The notes: generated by a model not told the origin, from the letters alone. A stretch of DNA of 64,000 nt from Nitrososphaera sp. (GCA_029263715.1 JAJUFP010000002.1:62001-126000), one strand, 5' to 3'. Shown: positions 1 through 8,667, counted from the first letter of the stretch. Numbers and translations are program-made.

Positions 1-90
1 CCGCCGCACCTCAAGGCCATGGGGCTAAAGCTTGTACTGGAGCCGCTCCGGTTCATGAACAACGAGCTGCGTGCCAAGTTCTGGTCTTAA
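1..90 (+). CDS. 3' end of an unidentified gene
   Basis: Frame 1 is open from the window edge to TAA at 88-90 and gives a 29-residue C-terminus ending ELRAKFWS. The upstream part lies outside the window, so the product cannot be named. The next gene has its own promoter, so this is the end of a separate transcript. Confidence 0.55.
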   Translation, partial: PPHLKAMGLKLVLEPLRFMNNELRAKFWS

Positions 91-151
91 AGATAGTACT
101 ACTGGACCGGAAATGGAGAATCCTTAAATAATCAGCCGATAATAGGGCCCT

Positions 152-637
152 ATGGCTGCTCAAATAGGTCAAGAATTGGCAAGCGTGCCATTTGACGAGA
201 TGATTAGGAACCTTCTGCTGGCCATGGTCGACGCACAGAACCAGGCGAACTCTTCGTTCATCGCCGGTATCCAGGAACTGGCAGACACCGAAGTCGAGAT
301 AAAGTACAAGAAAGATGGATCTGACAAAACCGTAACAGGCAACGCCATCGCCCTGGGAATTCTGCCAACCATGCTGCAGATACAGCAAGGCGTCATCGAG
401 ATAAAGATGGCCATCACCATGGAACAGAAGCGGGAAGTCCAGGTAGGCATTAAGGCAAAGGCGAAATGGGCATTCTTCTCTGTTTCAGTCGATGCCAAGT
501 ACTCGTCCAGCTACTCGTACAAGGTAGAGGCCTCCAGCTTCATAAGGATCCAGGTCGCACCGGCACCGCCGCCCCAGCCACTGATGACTGTCATACAAAA
601 GATCATGGAAGACACCCCGGTATCGTTGCCTGCGTAG
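152..637 (+). CDS. DUF2589-like protein
   Basis: A 161-residue soluble protein without signal peptide or membrane segments. It has an N-terminal helical part with an SSFIAGIQEL segment, a middle ILPTMLQIQQGVIEIKMAIT strand region, and a C-terminal KAKWAFFSVSVDAKYSSSYS stretch followed by a PPPQP turn. This order resembles DUF2589 proteins, a family of unknown function; that is recognition by pattern, not a search. The start is ATG 152, since CCTTAAATAATC at 122-133 is a TATA box centred 25 bp upstream (leaderless). It is followed after 4 bp by the next gene, and that one overlaps the third, so the three form one operon. Confidence 0.6.
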   Translation: MAAQIGQELASVPFDEMIRNLLLAMVDAQNQANSSFIAGIQELADTEVEIKYKKDGSDKTVTGNAIALGILPTMLQIQQGVIEIKMAITMEQKREVQVGIKAKAKWAFFSVSVDAKYSSSYSYKVEASSFIRIQVAPAPPPQPLMTVIQKIMEDTPVSLPA

Positions 638-641
638 CACA

Positions 642-920
642 ATGATACCCTCCGTCCCTTTCTTGGATCTGGCAACAGAACTGGTATCTGAAGTCCTAGA
701 GGGTACTGATTACCTTGGCAAGCTGGACTCGATCCCAAACACCGTCTTTGTGGCGCCGCAGGTGGACATCAAGTTGATGTGCTTCATCCATGGAGCACCG
801 CCGCTGGAGATCATACCCTCAAACGCCGTCAGTACAAACTATTACGATACAAGCAAATATGAATCGGTTATCAACATACAGTTGAAGAACATACCGAGGC
901 GAACCAAGAATGTCGGATGA
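642..920 (+). CDS. Small hypothetical protein, partner of the DUF2589 cassette
   Basis: A 92-residue protein of unknown function. Its second half (strand-rich, with PPLEIIPSNAV and VINIQLKNIPRR) matches in spacing the middle of the next protein (KPLFILPS and VNITLKPIPLR), so both appear to carry the same about 50-residue beta domain. It starts 4 bp after the DUF2589-like gene and overlaps the next gene by 11 bp, which implies translational coupling. The shared domain is seen by eye only; function is unknown. Confidence 0.55.
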   Translation: MIPSVPFLDLATELVSEVLEGTDYLGKLDSIPNTVFVAPQVDIKLMCFIHGAPPLEIIPSNAVSTNYYDTSKYESVINIQLKNIPRRTKNVG

Positions 921-1701
921 GCTAAATATATTGAAGAGTCAGATCAAGAACCTGCAAGCGGAAAAGGCAACACTGATCGGCAGGCTAGCGGAAATAGAGG
1001 GCCCGTTTTCCAACAAGATAGAGCCATCCATCCTGATAAAATCTATACAGGACGACCTGCTCAAGGTTGACGAGTTTGCCCAGACGCAGGAGCGGCAGAC
1101 AACGTACGTGGTATCCGACCTCAACCTGCAGCTAAAGGCCGTCGTCACCAAGGAGGGCGACAAGCCCCTGTTCATACTGCCGTCCAAGCCCGGAGATATT
1201 GACCCCAACCTGCTAAGCTCCGTCAACATCACCCTCAAGCCGATACCGCTTCGCGTCAAGCCGGCCGTCACGCCGCGTCCAGTTGAGGCCATTGAAGGCA
1301 TCGGCCCAATAATCGGAGGCAAGCTCCGCAAGATCGGGATAAACACCACGCTGGACCTCGCTACCGCTTCTCCGGAAGAGGTGGCCAAAGCCGGCGTCCC
1401 TGCAAAGAAGGCCACGGAATTTGTCAAGATGGCCAGGTTCATGGCCAAGTCCGAGCTGGCCGGAATCGAGAACGTCGATGAGCAGACCGCGGAGCTGCTG
1501 GTGCTCTCCGGCAAGATAGACTCAAAGGAGAAGCTTGCCCAGTCGGATCCAGAAGTGCTCTTCACCACGCTCAAAAAAGCCATAGACACCGGCAAGATCA
1601 AGGTCCCCAAGACCTTTGTTCTGGACAGAGAGAAGGTCGATACCTGGGTCAATTCTGCAAAGGTCCGCACAGGCCTGACAAGAATAGAAGTGAGCCAGTA
1701 A
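910..1701 (+). CDS. Helix-hairpin-helix (DUF4332-like) protein
   Basis: 263 residues. Residues 1-55 look coiled-coil (LKSQIKNLQAEKATLIGRLA). Residues about 60-115 repeat the beta domain seen in the upstream small protein. From about residue 122 there is a helix-hairpin-helix pair (VEAIEGIGPIIGGKLRKIGI and the later ENVDEQTAELL), the arrangement found in DUF4332-type proteins, where HhH motifs bind nucleic acid or mediate assembly. The ATG at 910 overlaps the previous stop by 11 bp. A T-rich stretch at 1704-1721 after the stop probably terminates the three-gene transcript. A role for the cassette is not known to me. Confidence 0.65.
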   Translation: MSDELNILKSQIKNLQAEKATLIGRLAEIEGPFSNKIEPSILIKSIQDDLLKVDEFAQTQERQTTYVVSDLNLQLKAVVTKEGDKPLFILPSKPGDIDPNLLSSVNITLKPIPLRVKPAVTPRPVEAIEGIGPIIGGKLRKIGINTTLDLATASPEEVAKAGVPAKKATEFVKMARFMAKSELAGIENVDEQTAELLVLSGKIDSKEKLAQSDPEVLFTTLKKAIDTGKIKVPKTFVLDREKVDTWVNSAKVRTGLTRIEVSQ

Positions 1702-1896
1702 ACTATCCTTTTCTTTTTTGGTACAAATACGATCCTGGTTTTGTAGTTCAAATTCTATTGAATTTACGGTAGCAAGAGTTTCTTCACGTGTGATTCTGAA
1801 GGTATTTGAACTATCAGCACATTAAGGACTCGGCAAGCAGTTTGGATAAAAGTTCAAAAGAACCAAAAGGGCTCTGATAATCGAATAGAATAAGGA

Positions 1897-3960
1897 TTGC
1901 TGAGGCCTTGGAAGATCGCATCGATAGCAGCTGGAGTTGTAGCGCTATCTGTTGTCGTTCTCTTTTATGCAACTTCTGTAAACCCTTGCACCTTGTTTAC
2001 CTTTCAGAATGCTGATACTCTGCTGGCTCCGGCAACGACCAAGGAGCTTTACGATGGTTCTGAACTGGTCGTTGTTGGCAGGATCACCGGTTCAACTGCC
2101 AAGTGCGAGGGCTCACAAATCTGGACTCATATGCAGATACAAGTCGAAGAATCTTTGAAAAATCCGCAAAACATCCAAGTTCTGACGGCCAAGACATACG
2201 GTGGCACAATAGGGAACTATGGTGTGTCCATGGAAGACTCGCCCATCTTTAACAAAGGTGACAGGGCATTTCTTTACCTGTACAGGGACAAGCCCGGCGA
2301 TATATACAGGATCAGCCCCTATTCCGGTATTTTGGTGGATGAAACCATTACTGGCAGAGACATCCTCGGGTCCTTCAGGCTGCAAACTGACAACGCGTCT
2401 GCCGTAGATATTCTACGAGGAACCAGTAAAGAAGTGACATTAAGCCTAGAATCCTTCTTTGGATATGATTCGCCAACCAATGTGACAGCAACATCCTTTA
2501 CTTATTACAACGAGAATGGTGTACTTGTTTCAGGAGACACAGATATTTCTGCTCTTGGAGGATATGGCCTTTTATTAGAGCCGGCAGACTTTATCCTTCT
2601 CCCACAGGTCAATGGTACTGCCCCGGCAGAATTCAGGATCACGGCCTCATACAATGCTGTTCTGGGCATCTATGATATTAGGTTGTCCGGCGTAGGGCAA
2701 GACAAACAGTCAAAGGTCGCCAACACGTATGTCCGGGTTAACATAAAAGATTCTCAAGACGCTTTTGCGCAAGGCATTTCCGTGAACATTGAAAAGTACG
2801 GCAGAAGGCAGTTCTATCAGGATGAAAACGTTGGCCTTCCCACAAACGTCACGATATCTGATGCAACTGCCTTTGGCAAGGACGCAGTAATAGCCTGGCC
2901 ATCCATCGGGCCAAATTACATCATCACTGATATGACCGCCAACGATGTCGTGTTTGATTTTTACAAGAGTCTGGGCATTGAAGACACGTCGCAATTACAA
3001 TTCGACGAGTCTGTTAAGGCCAGCGAGCTTGATCCGCCTCCTGCTGTTTTCGGCCGGTACTTTGGGCTTGAATGGAACCAGACTGATCTGGACGGCAAAA
3101 GGGTAGAGCCGGGCACGTATCAAGTATTCCTGAGCATGCCGGTGATGATCAAAGATGAGATAATCACTTTAACATCAAAGTCGGACTCGTTTACGATAAT
3201 TGAGGGCAAACCGGCTCCAAAACCGCACAGCCTGAGCTTGGAATACCATGTTGATAACACAAACCTGGCCACCGGCGAGCCGTACAACTTTTCCCTATAT
3301 CTGGTCAACAATGCAAGCCATTCTGAATCGTTTACCGTGGATCACAACAGCGAGGAGGGGTCCTGTTACTGGAATCACACCGCAAAACTGGAGCATCCAG
3401 ATTACGTACTTGCTCCCGGAGGCAGGATTGATTTGGCGGCAGAAAATAATGTCGGCGCGGCACCAAGAATTCCTGGCACATATTCTTATACGCCATTTGT
3501 AATGCTGTCCATCGATGAGCTGGAGCGGGTTGAATGCCTCAAAGTTGAGGCCAACACTGTCACACTGAACGTGACAGCTCCTGTCTATGAAGGCGTCAAG
3601 CTCGTAATTACCACCGACAAACAGGTCTACCAGCGGGGCGAGGCCGTTGCAATCTCCCTTTACATCGAAAACAACAGCTACAAGGCCTTCAAGTTGCAAG
3701 AAGTCTTTCCTTCAATTACCATAAAAGATTCCTCTGGCTGGCAAGTTTATGGCATGGCCTGGGTTGCAGATTACGCAGAGTACCCGATTATCCTGCCGCA
3801 TTCCAGCTTCAACCTGAATGTTGGCACACCTTTAACCTGGGACCAGATCGTGTATCTGGAAGATGGCAGTAAGACCGCGGAACCCGGCGAATATTTCCTT
3901 GCGGCAACTTTTACGTACCCGTACTTGGAGTCAGATGTTCGCAAGATAACAATAGAATAA
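1897..3960 (+). CDS. Large exported or membrane-anchored protein with beta domains
   Basis: 687 residues with TTG start at 1897, an N-terminal hydrophobic segment (residues about 6-26) that is a signal peptide or anchor, and an otherwise extracellular-looking, strand-rich chain. Residues about 45-150 (ELVVVGRITG, DSPIFNKGDRAFLYL) resemble a domain common in secreted archaeal proteins. The C-terminal 230 residues contain two segments like the intracellular proteinase inhibitor/BsuPI beta domain (TGEPYNFSLYLVNN; RGEAVAISLYIENN). No catalytic motif was found. It stands alone, with an RHH regulator converging on its 3' end. Start choice is uncertain, because a TATA-like GGATAAAAG near 1843-1851 would give a short leader. 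Confidence 0.6.
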   Translation: MLRPWKIASIAAGVVALSVVVLFYATSVNPCTLFTFQNADTLLAPATTKELYDGSELVVVGRITGSTAKCEGSQIWTHMQIQVEESLKNPQNIQVLTAKTYGGTIGNYGVSMEDSPIFNKGDRAFLYLYRDKPGDIYRISPYSGILVDETITGRDILGSFRLQTDNASAVDILRGTSKEVTLSLESFFGYDSPTNVTATSFTYYNENGVLVSGDTDISALGGYGLLLEPADFILLPQVNGTAPAEFRITASYNAVLGIYDIRLSGVGQDKQSKVANTYVRVNIKDSQDAFAQGISVNIEKYGRRQFYQDENVGLPTNVTISDATAFGKDAVIAWPSIGPNYIITDMTANDVVFDFYKSLGIEDTSQLQFDESVKASELDPPPAVFGRYFGLEWNQTDLDGKRVEPGTYQVFLSMPVMIKDEIITLTSKSDSFTIIEGKPAPKPHSLSLEYHVDNTNLATGEPYNFSLYLVNNASHSESFTVDHNSEEGSCYWNHTAKLEHPDYVLAPGGRIDLAAENNVGAAPRIPGTYSYTPFVMLSIDELERVECLKVEANTVTLNVTAPVYEGVKLVITTDKQVYQRGEAVAISLYIENNSYKAFKLQEVFPSITIKDSSGWQVYGMAWVADYAEYPIILPHSSFNLNVGTPLTWDQIVYLEDGSKTAEPGEYFLAATFTYPYLESDVRKITIE

Positions 3961-3989
3961 GGCGCGAGCTCTGGATAAGTCCAAAGAGC

Positions 3990-4532
3990 TCATGGAGTCT
4001 GAAACCTTATGACAAGTGAGTTTTTGGTAACCTCGCACTTGGGGATAATCCCGATGGTGGCCTTCATCCCACCTTCAACTGCGCCCTTGCAGTACAAGGA
4101 CCATTTCTCGCCCATGCTGTGAACCAGCGTGATGATGTATTCTCTGCCATCGGTAGCCAGCTCGTATTGGGCGACGCCTCCATACCTGCAGACCAGTGAA
4201 AGGTATTCAAGATAAGACTCTACATCGACCTTCTTGAACCAGAAAAGGAGGAATTCCTTCTGTATTCTGGACCCTGCCTCCCTGCCGGCCTCAACTATGG
4301 CCGCGTCGTCTACCATCTCTAGGATATCCCGAAGCATGTCGTGTCTTAGCGAAACCGACCCACCGAATCTCTCGCTGTACCTATCCCACTCGGCGTATCT
4401 TGTCAGGATTGATGTGATAAGAGCATTGACGTTTGTTCTCTTGGCCTTTGCATCTTTTTGCAGGATGCTGTCAAGCTCTTTGGTGATCCGTATGGTCTTT
4501 AGCAAGGTCTTTTTTGTGCCTGCAGAACTCAT
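3990..4532 (-). CDS. Ribbon-helix-helix transcriptional regulator with C-terminal sensor-like domain
   Basis: 180 residues. The N-terminal 45 residues (LLKTIRITKELDSILQKDAK..NVNALITSIL) have the strand plus two-helix pattern of an RHH DNA-binding domain. The rest, about 130 residues, resembles the C-terminal domain of thaumarchaeal RHH proteins that show a ligand-domain-like alpha/beta pattern; its ligand is unknown. ATG 4532 is supported by a TATA box (GTTTATATTG, reverse strand) centred near 4558. The inverted repeat ATTGTATTACAAT at 4546-4558 overlaps that promoter, which suggests autoregulation. The divergent neighbour is a membrane protein. Confidence 0.7.
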   Translation of the reverse strand: MSSAGTKKTLLKTIRITKELDSILQKDAKAKRTNVNALITSILTRYAEWDRYSERFGGSVSLRHDMLRDILEMVDDAAIVEAGREAGSRIQKEFLLFWFKKVDVESYLEYLSLVCRYGGVAQYELATDGREYIITLVHSMGEKWSLYCKGAVEGGMKATIGIIPKCEVTKNSLVIRFQTP

Positions 4533-4545
4533 TTGGGCGTACTAC

Positions 4546-4558
4546 ATTGTATTACAAT
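4546..4558. promoter_or_regulatory. Palindromic operator ATTGTA-T-TACAAT
   Basis: A perfect 6+1+6 inverted repeat lies between an RHH regulator gene (start 4532, reverse) and a membrane-protein gene (start 4622, forward) and overlaps the RHH gene's TATA box. RHH dimers commonly bind such short palindromes and repress their own promoter. Binding itself is inference. Confidence 0.5.
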
Positions 4559-4621
4559 ATAAACACGCTGTATGACAAAGTGTCCGTCCTGGATATAGCC
4601 TCTGCCCGTTAATACAGGCGT

Positions 4622-5086
4622 ATGACAAAAACAACAACGAACCAAAAGGCGTTCATCATTAGTTTTGCCCTTATGGTGACGGCCGGGTACGTTCACCACG
4701 TATACGGCCAGATAGCGTATGGCGGAAAAGAGCTGGGCCTTGCAGGCGGAACAGTCTATCTTGTGGCCGTTGGAGCAGCGCTCTGGCTTTCGGCAAAAGG
4801 CAAAATGAGCCAGCGACTTGGGCTTTGGATTATAGCAACAGTCACATCGCTTGTAATTCCCTGCTTTATCTATGACGGCGCCGTCTCCCACCTTCCAGTC
4901 ATAATCCTGTGGCTGGCCGGCGATGTTGAGGCTATTGATCTTGCCTCGCAGCTCTCGGGGCTGGCAGAACTAGTCTTTGCAATCCCGCTGGTCTTGTACA
5001 CCTACAGATTCATCAGCGCAAAAAAGAGCAACTTGACAAAGCGCGAAACCATGATGCCTTTGTGTGCTATAAGGCGTGAACAATAA
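4622..5086 (+). CDS. Four-helix membrane protein of unknown function
   Basis: 154 residues with about four hydrophobic segments (near residues 10-30, 40-57, 64-84, 110-130) and a basic C-terminus. ATG 4622 is supported by GGATATAGCC (4591-4600) centred 26 bp upstream, giving a leaderless transcript. It is transcribed divergently from the RHH regulator and may be its target. No family was recognised. Confidence 0.6.
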   Translation: MTKTTTNQKAFIISFALMVTAGYVHHVYGQIAYGGKELGLAGGTVYLVAVGAALWLSAKGKMSQRLGLWIIATVTSLVIPCFIYDGAVSHLPVIILWLAGDVEAIDLASQLSGLAELVFAIPLVLYTYRFISAKKSNLTKRETMMPLCAIRREQ

Positions 5087-5105
5087 CGATGCGATGATTG
5101 CATCG
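5087..5105 (+). terminator. Possible hairpin terminator
   Basis: CGATGC (5087-5092) and GCATCG (5100-5105) form a 6-bp stem with a 7-base loop just after the membrane-protein stop codon, followed by ACCTTTTTGG. A terminator is plausible, but archaeal termination depends mainly on the T-run. Confidence 0.35.
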
Positions 5106-5111
5106 TCCTAA

Positions 5112-5372
5112 CTACCTTTTTGGCAGTGATCTAATTTTTCTCCTTCTCAAAGTAAAAAGCGGGGTTCTAATAAGGAGTTTCTTGCCAATGACCAGGTCCG
5201 AGTTCTGGCCGTTGACTTGAAGCGATACCAACCTTGTGCACGTGCGCAAATAGTCCCAGAATTCGGCCAGCTGGCTGAGCTGGTGCTGGCCATTACATTT
5301 GCCGCAGCCATGGCCTGCCTGCAAGTCTTGACGGTTGCAGTAAAATACACCTTGCTGTATACCCTGCAACAT
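5112..5372 (-). CDS. Small zinc-binding-type protein divergent from sucC
   Basis: 86 residues read from ATG 5372. The segment CNRQDLQAGHGCGKCNGQH supplies Cys, His, CxxC and His in the pattern of a metal-binding knuckle, followed by a helical SQLAEFWDYLRTCTRL and a basic tail (RRRKIRSLPKR). Codons favour G/C in third position, as in neighbouring genes, whereas the opposite-strand frame does not look like a protein. It shares the TATA-rich region 5385-5400 with sucC on the other strand. Function unknown; start could also be TTG 5369 or 5381. Confidence 0.5.
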   Translation of the reverse strand: MLQGIQQGVFYCNRQDLQAGHGCGKCNGQHQLSQLAEFWDYLRTCTRLVSLQVNGQNSDLVIGKKLLIRTPLFTLRRRKIRSLPKR

Positions 5373-5384
5373 CCAATCCAAAAT

Positions 5385-5400
5385 AGAGTTATAAATAGCG
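5385..5400. promoter_or_regulatory. Shared bidirectional TATA region
   Basis: AGTTATAAATAGC reads as a TATA box in both directions. In the forward sense it is centred near 5393, giving a start site about 6 bases before the sucC ATG at 5426. In the reverse sense it serves the small zinc protein starting at 5372. Confidence 0.45.
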
Positions 5401-5425
5401 AAAATCGCTGCCCTTCCTACCAAAC

Positions 5426-6535
5426 ATGAGGCTACTTGAATATCAGGGCAAGGAACTGTTCGATCAATACGGGATACGCATACCGCGGTCATACCTGGCC
5501 AACAACGTAAACGAGGCAAGGCAGGCCGCAGAAAAACTGGGATATCCCTTTGTTCTAAAATCACAACTTACCGTCGGCGGAAGGGGCAAGGCCGGTGCCA
5601 TACAGAAATGCAAGACGCCGGAGGAACTTGAGCCCAAGTTCAACGAGCTCTTGCACAAGGAAGTAAAAGGCGAGCTTCCTCGGGGCATACTGCTTGAGGC
5701 CATGGCCGATATCAAAAAGGAGCTTTACCTGTCCTTCTTTTTAAACAGGAGCAAGCGCTGCTACTCTCTAATCTCGTCGGCGGAAGGCGGAGTCGATATC
5801 GAGACCAGCGGCAACAAGGTCGTTGTCGACATCCCCCTTGACGGGCTCAACCCGCAGACAGCGGAGGATGTAGCCGGCAAGCTGGGCCTCAACGGCACGA
5901 CAGTGCCGGCCTTTGTGGACTTTACCACAAAGCTCTCCCGGCTTTGCATGGAAAAGGAAGCCGAGCTGGCCGAGATAAACCCCGTTGCCATCCTTGGCGA
6001 CGGATCCATGGCGGCCCTTGACGCCAAGGTGATAATCGACGACAACGCTCTGTTCCGGCATCCTGAACTCAAAAAGTACGAGCACGTATCGGAGCTGGAA
6101 AAGCAGGCCGAGGTTAGCGGATTTTCGCTGGTCGAGCTTGAGGGCAACATCGCCATCATCGGAAACGGTGCGGGCTTGGTGATGTCCACCCTGGACATGG
6201 TGTCTGATGCTGGCGGCAAGGCCGGTGCATTCCTTGACTTTGGAGGCCGGGCCACCACCGAGACCATATACGAGGCACTCAAGGTCATCAGCAAGATAAA
6301 GCACATCGACGCCATCCTGGTCAACCTCTTTGGTGGCATTGTGCGCACAAGCCTTGTGGCGCAGGCGATACTGGACGCGTACAGGGACAACGTCATCACA
6401 GTCCCGGTCTTTGCAAGGATCTCCGGCGCAGAATCCGAGAAGGCCCGCGAGATGCTCAATGGGAGCCGGGCAAATCTCTATAATACAGTGGAAGAAGCAA
6501 TAGCAGCCGCGGTGGCGCAGGCAAACAACAAGTAG
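5426..6535 (+). CDS. sucC: Succinyl-CoA synthetase (ADP-forming) beta subunit
   Basis: 369 residues, usual length for the family. It opens with the conserved MRLLEYQGKELFDQYGI, followed by an ATP-grasp domain (residues about 1-230; VLKSQLTVGGRGKAGAI) and a C-terminal CoA-ligase flavodoxin-like domain (IIGNGAGLVMSTLDM, NLFGGIVR). With SucD it interconverts succinate, CoA and ATP with succinyl-CoA, serving the TCA branch and the succinyl-CoA step of the 3-hydroxypropionate/4-hydroxybutyrate carbon fixation cycle in ammonia-oxidising archaea. sucD follows immediately. The cytoplasmic alpha2beta2 or alpha-beta complex is expected. Confidence 0.95.
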   Translation: MRLLEYQGKELFDQYGIRIPRSYLANNVNEARQAAEKLGYPFVLKSQLTVGGRGKAGAIQKCKTPEELEPKFNELLHKEVKGELPRGILLEAMADIKKELYLSFFLNRSKRCYSLISSAEGGVDIETSGNKVVVDIPLDGLNPQTAEDVAGKLGLNGTTVPAFVDFTTKLSRLCMEKEAELAEINPVAILGDGSMAALDAKVIIDDNALFRHPELKKYEHVSELEKQAEVSGFSLVELEGNIAIIGNGAGLVMSTLDMVSDAGGKAGAFLDFGGRATTETIYEALKVISKIKHIDAILVNLFGGIVRTSLVAQAILDAYRDNVITVPVFARISGAESEKAREMLNGSRANLYNTVEEAIAAAVAQANNK

Positions 6536-6544
6536 GTGGAAGAC

Positions 6545-7462
6545 ATGGCAGACAATTTTGATATCTTTGCAATTCTGGAAGGAAACAAGGGTGACAAGAA
6601 CTACGGCAAAAAGCCGGTGGTAATCCAGGGCATAACTGGAAGCTACGGCTCAACCCATGCGCGCCTTATGAAGGCGTACGGCACCAACGTTGCGGCCGGA
6701 GTCACGCCGGGCAAGGGCGGCATGGACTTTGATGGGACGCCGGTGTACAACACCGTCGACGAGGCAGTCAAGGCCACCGGCGCGCAGGTCTCCGGCATAT
6801 TCGTGCCGGCTCAGTTCTTCCTAAAGGCCGCGCTGGACGCGCTGGACGCCGGAATCAAGCTCCTCGTGGCCATACCGGAGCATGTGCCGGTCCGAGACGC
6901 GATGACAGTAATAGAATACGCCAGGAAGAAGGGCGCCAGGATGATCGGCCCCAACACCGCCGGAGTCATCGTGCCGGAGGTCATGAAGGTGGGAATCATG
7001 CCGGCGCAGCCATTCAAGGCCGGAAACACGGTGGTCGTGTCAAGGAGCGGCACCCTGATGTACGAGGTCTCGTTTAACCTCACCAACAGGGGCTACGGAC
7101 AGCGGCTGTGCATCGGAATTGGTGGCGATCCTGTCATTGGCACTAACCTGATTGAGGCCTTTGACCTGGTAAGGAATAGGCCAGACGTCGATTCTGTGGT
7201 GGTGGTAGGCGAGATAGGCGGCGACGCCGAAGAGCAGCTGGCCGACTATATCATCAGGACTTCTTTCTCAAAGCCGGTCATCGCCTACATCGCAGGCAGG
7301 GCCGCTCCAAAGGAAAAGAGGATGGGCCATGCCGGCGCCATAGTGTACGGAAACTATGGCTCTGCAGAATCAAAGGTGGCCAACTACGCCAAGGCCGACG
7401 TGCCGGTGGCCAAGCGTCCTGCAGAAGTGCCGATGCTGCTTGAGCAAAAGATGCGCAAGTAG
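6545..7462 (+). CDS. sucD: Succinyl-CoA synthetase (ADP-forming) alpha subunit
   Basis: 305 residues from ATG 6545; GGTGG just after the sucC stop lies at Shine-Dalgarno distance from this ATG, which I prefer to the in-frame GTG at 6536. It has an N-terminal CoA-binding Rossmann domain ([24 protein letters not shown]) and a C-terminal ligase domain with the phospho-histidine motif GHAGAIV. The alpha subunit carries the phosphohistidine and binds CoA. It is co-transcribed with sucC, 9 bp apart. Confidence 0.95.
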   Translation: MADNFDIFAILEGNKGDKNYGKKPVVIQGITGSYGSTHARLMKAYGTNVAAGVTPGKGGMDFDGTPVYNTVDEAVKATGAQVSGIFVPAQFFLKAALDALDAGIKLLVAIPEHVPVRDAMTVIEYARKKGARMIGPNTAGVIVPEVMKVGIMPAQPFKAGNTVVVSRSGTLMYEVSFNLTNRGYGQRLCIGIGGDPVIGTNLIEAFDLVRNRPDVDSVVVVGEIGGDAEEQLADYIIRTSFSKPVIAYIAGRAAPKEKRMGHAGAIVYGNYGSAESKVANYAKADVPVAKRPAEVPMLLEQKMRK

Positions 7463-7514
7463 TCCTCTTCTTTTTCATTTTAAATTTTTAAGTAAGAAAC
7501 TTTTTACTTTTTCT

Positions 7515-7760
7515 GTGAAGGTACGGGTCAAGGTATCGCAGAAGGGCCAGATAGCCATTCCTTCAGAAATCCAGCGCGACCTTGGCATAAAGAAAGGAGA
7601 CGAGCTTGTTCTGATAAGAAAGGGCGACAAGATCCTGCTGGAAAAGGCTGCCCGCAAGCTGGAAGGCGAGTTTGACGATATCGCGGATATCTTGGAACGC
7701 TCGCTTAAAAAAATCTGGCTAAACAAAAAAGACGAAGTGTGGAACCAGTACCTCAAGTGA
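7515..7760 (+). CDS. AbrB/SpoVT-type DNA-binding protein
   Basis: 81 residues from GTG 7515. Residues 1-45 (VKVSQKGQIAIPSEIQRDLG, KKGDELVLIRKGDKILLEK) form the swapped-hairpin AbrB fold used by antitoxins and transition-state regulators. The C-terminal helix is charged. No toxin gene follows, so this may be a stand-alone regulator or an antitoxin that has lost its partner. It lies 50 bp after sucD. Confidence 0.75.
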   Translation: MKVRVKVSQKGQIAIPSEIQRDLGIKKGDELVLIRKGDKILLEKAARKLEGEFDDIADILERSLKKIWLNKKDEVWNQYLK

Positions 7761-7903
7761 TGATCCTTGGTTTAGCAACGGGAGATCCTCTTGATATCGT
7801 TTACCTAACTTAGCAGAATTCATCGATTATCTGTCTTGACAAAGGCAACCTTGTTACGCTTGGTTGTGTAGTGTCAGCAAATTATTTAATTTTCATCCAA
7901 GCA

Positions 7904-8434
7904 TCATTGCGGCTGTCTTAACCAATCCTCGTACTTTTGCAGGTCGATGCAGAAGGCCATGGCACACTGAGCCAGCGGACCCATGATGTTTTGCCGGACC
8001 CTGATCCACACAAGCGAGGCAATGGGATTGTTGTCGGGGTTCTCAACGCGCATGACTTTTTTCAGGTCCGCGTCTGCAATCGGTATCAGTTCGTTGTAGA
8101 TGAACCGGCCCTGCCGGTCGCCTATCTTGATCTCAAGGCCGGTCTTTTGCGCAAGCGCCCTTAGCAGCGGAAGCGGGTTTGTGGTTTTTGTAACGTCTAT
8201 CAGTTCATCTTTTACTAAAAAGGCAAGGTCGACTACCTGCTCCTGGCCTGCCAGGTGCGTGACTATGACCATGAACCGCCCTGCTCTTTTGCTGTACATG
8301 ACTATAGTCAGGCCCTGCGACTGCAGACGCTGCTCTCTGTCTGGCTGCAAGATGGCCTGCAAGACTGCCTCCTTTGTCATGCCAAGCCGGCCTTCACACT
8401 CTTTTTGGAACTGGTCTGAAAACACCACGGCCAT
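7904..8434 (-). CDS. Conserved hypothetical protein
   Basis: 176 residues, soluble, no signal peptide. The first 95 residues (FQKECEGRLGMTKEAVLQAI..GLTIVMYSKRAGRFMVIVTHLAGQEQVVDLAFLV) have an alpha-beta pattern reminiscent of a phage-derived Gp49/BrnT-like fold, but no family can be assigned. It is transcribed divergently from a small zinc protein, sharing the A/T-rich segment 8447-8473. Confidence 0.5.
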   Translation of the reverse strand: MAVVFSDQFQKECEGRLGMTKEAVLQAILQPDREQRLQSQGLTIVMYSKRAGRFMVIVTHLAGQEQVVDLAFLVKDELIDVTKTTNPLPLLRALAQKTGLEIKIGDRQGRFIYNELIPIADADLKKVMRVENPDNNPIASLVWIRVRQNIMGPLAQCAMAFCIDLQKYEDWLRQPQ

Positions 8435-8492
8435 TTTGCTGTCAGTTTAAGAACCCAATACATATTAAAATTACAACTGACAAGGATATGCA

Positions 8493-8666
8493 TTGCCGAC
8501 AGAGAAGCGCTTTTGCGACCAGTGCATGATCCGCACGGATCACGACGTCATAGAGGATCCAGAAGCGATATACACATACAAGCGAAGGCGGCTGTACAAA
8601 TGCAGGGAATGCGGCCATACAAGTTACAAGCGCGGTCTGCGGCCAAGCTCAGAGTCGGTGTACTGA
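8493..8666 (+). CDS. Small zinc-ribbon protein
   Basis: 57 residues: FCDQCMIRTDHDVI near the N-terminus and YKCRECGHTSYKRG near residue 37 supply two CxxC knuckles of a zinc ribbon. TTG 8493 is favoured because CATATTAAAATTAC (8461-8473) is a TATA box centred 26 bp upstream. It ends 1 bp before the methyltransferase ATG, so the two are co-transcribed. Probably a nucleic-acid or protein-interaction module. Confidence 0.65.
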   Translation: MPTEKRFCDQCMIRTDHDVIEDPEAIYTYKRRRLYKCRECGHTSYKRGLRPSSESVY

Positions 8667-8667
8667 C

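Noticed and set aside
5217-5429. Forward ORF with a LAELVLAI segment resembling the end of the membrane protein at 4622
   Set aside because: The reverse frame on the same DNA has better codon bias and a zinc motif; the similarity is a short Leu/Ala-rich chance match.
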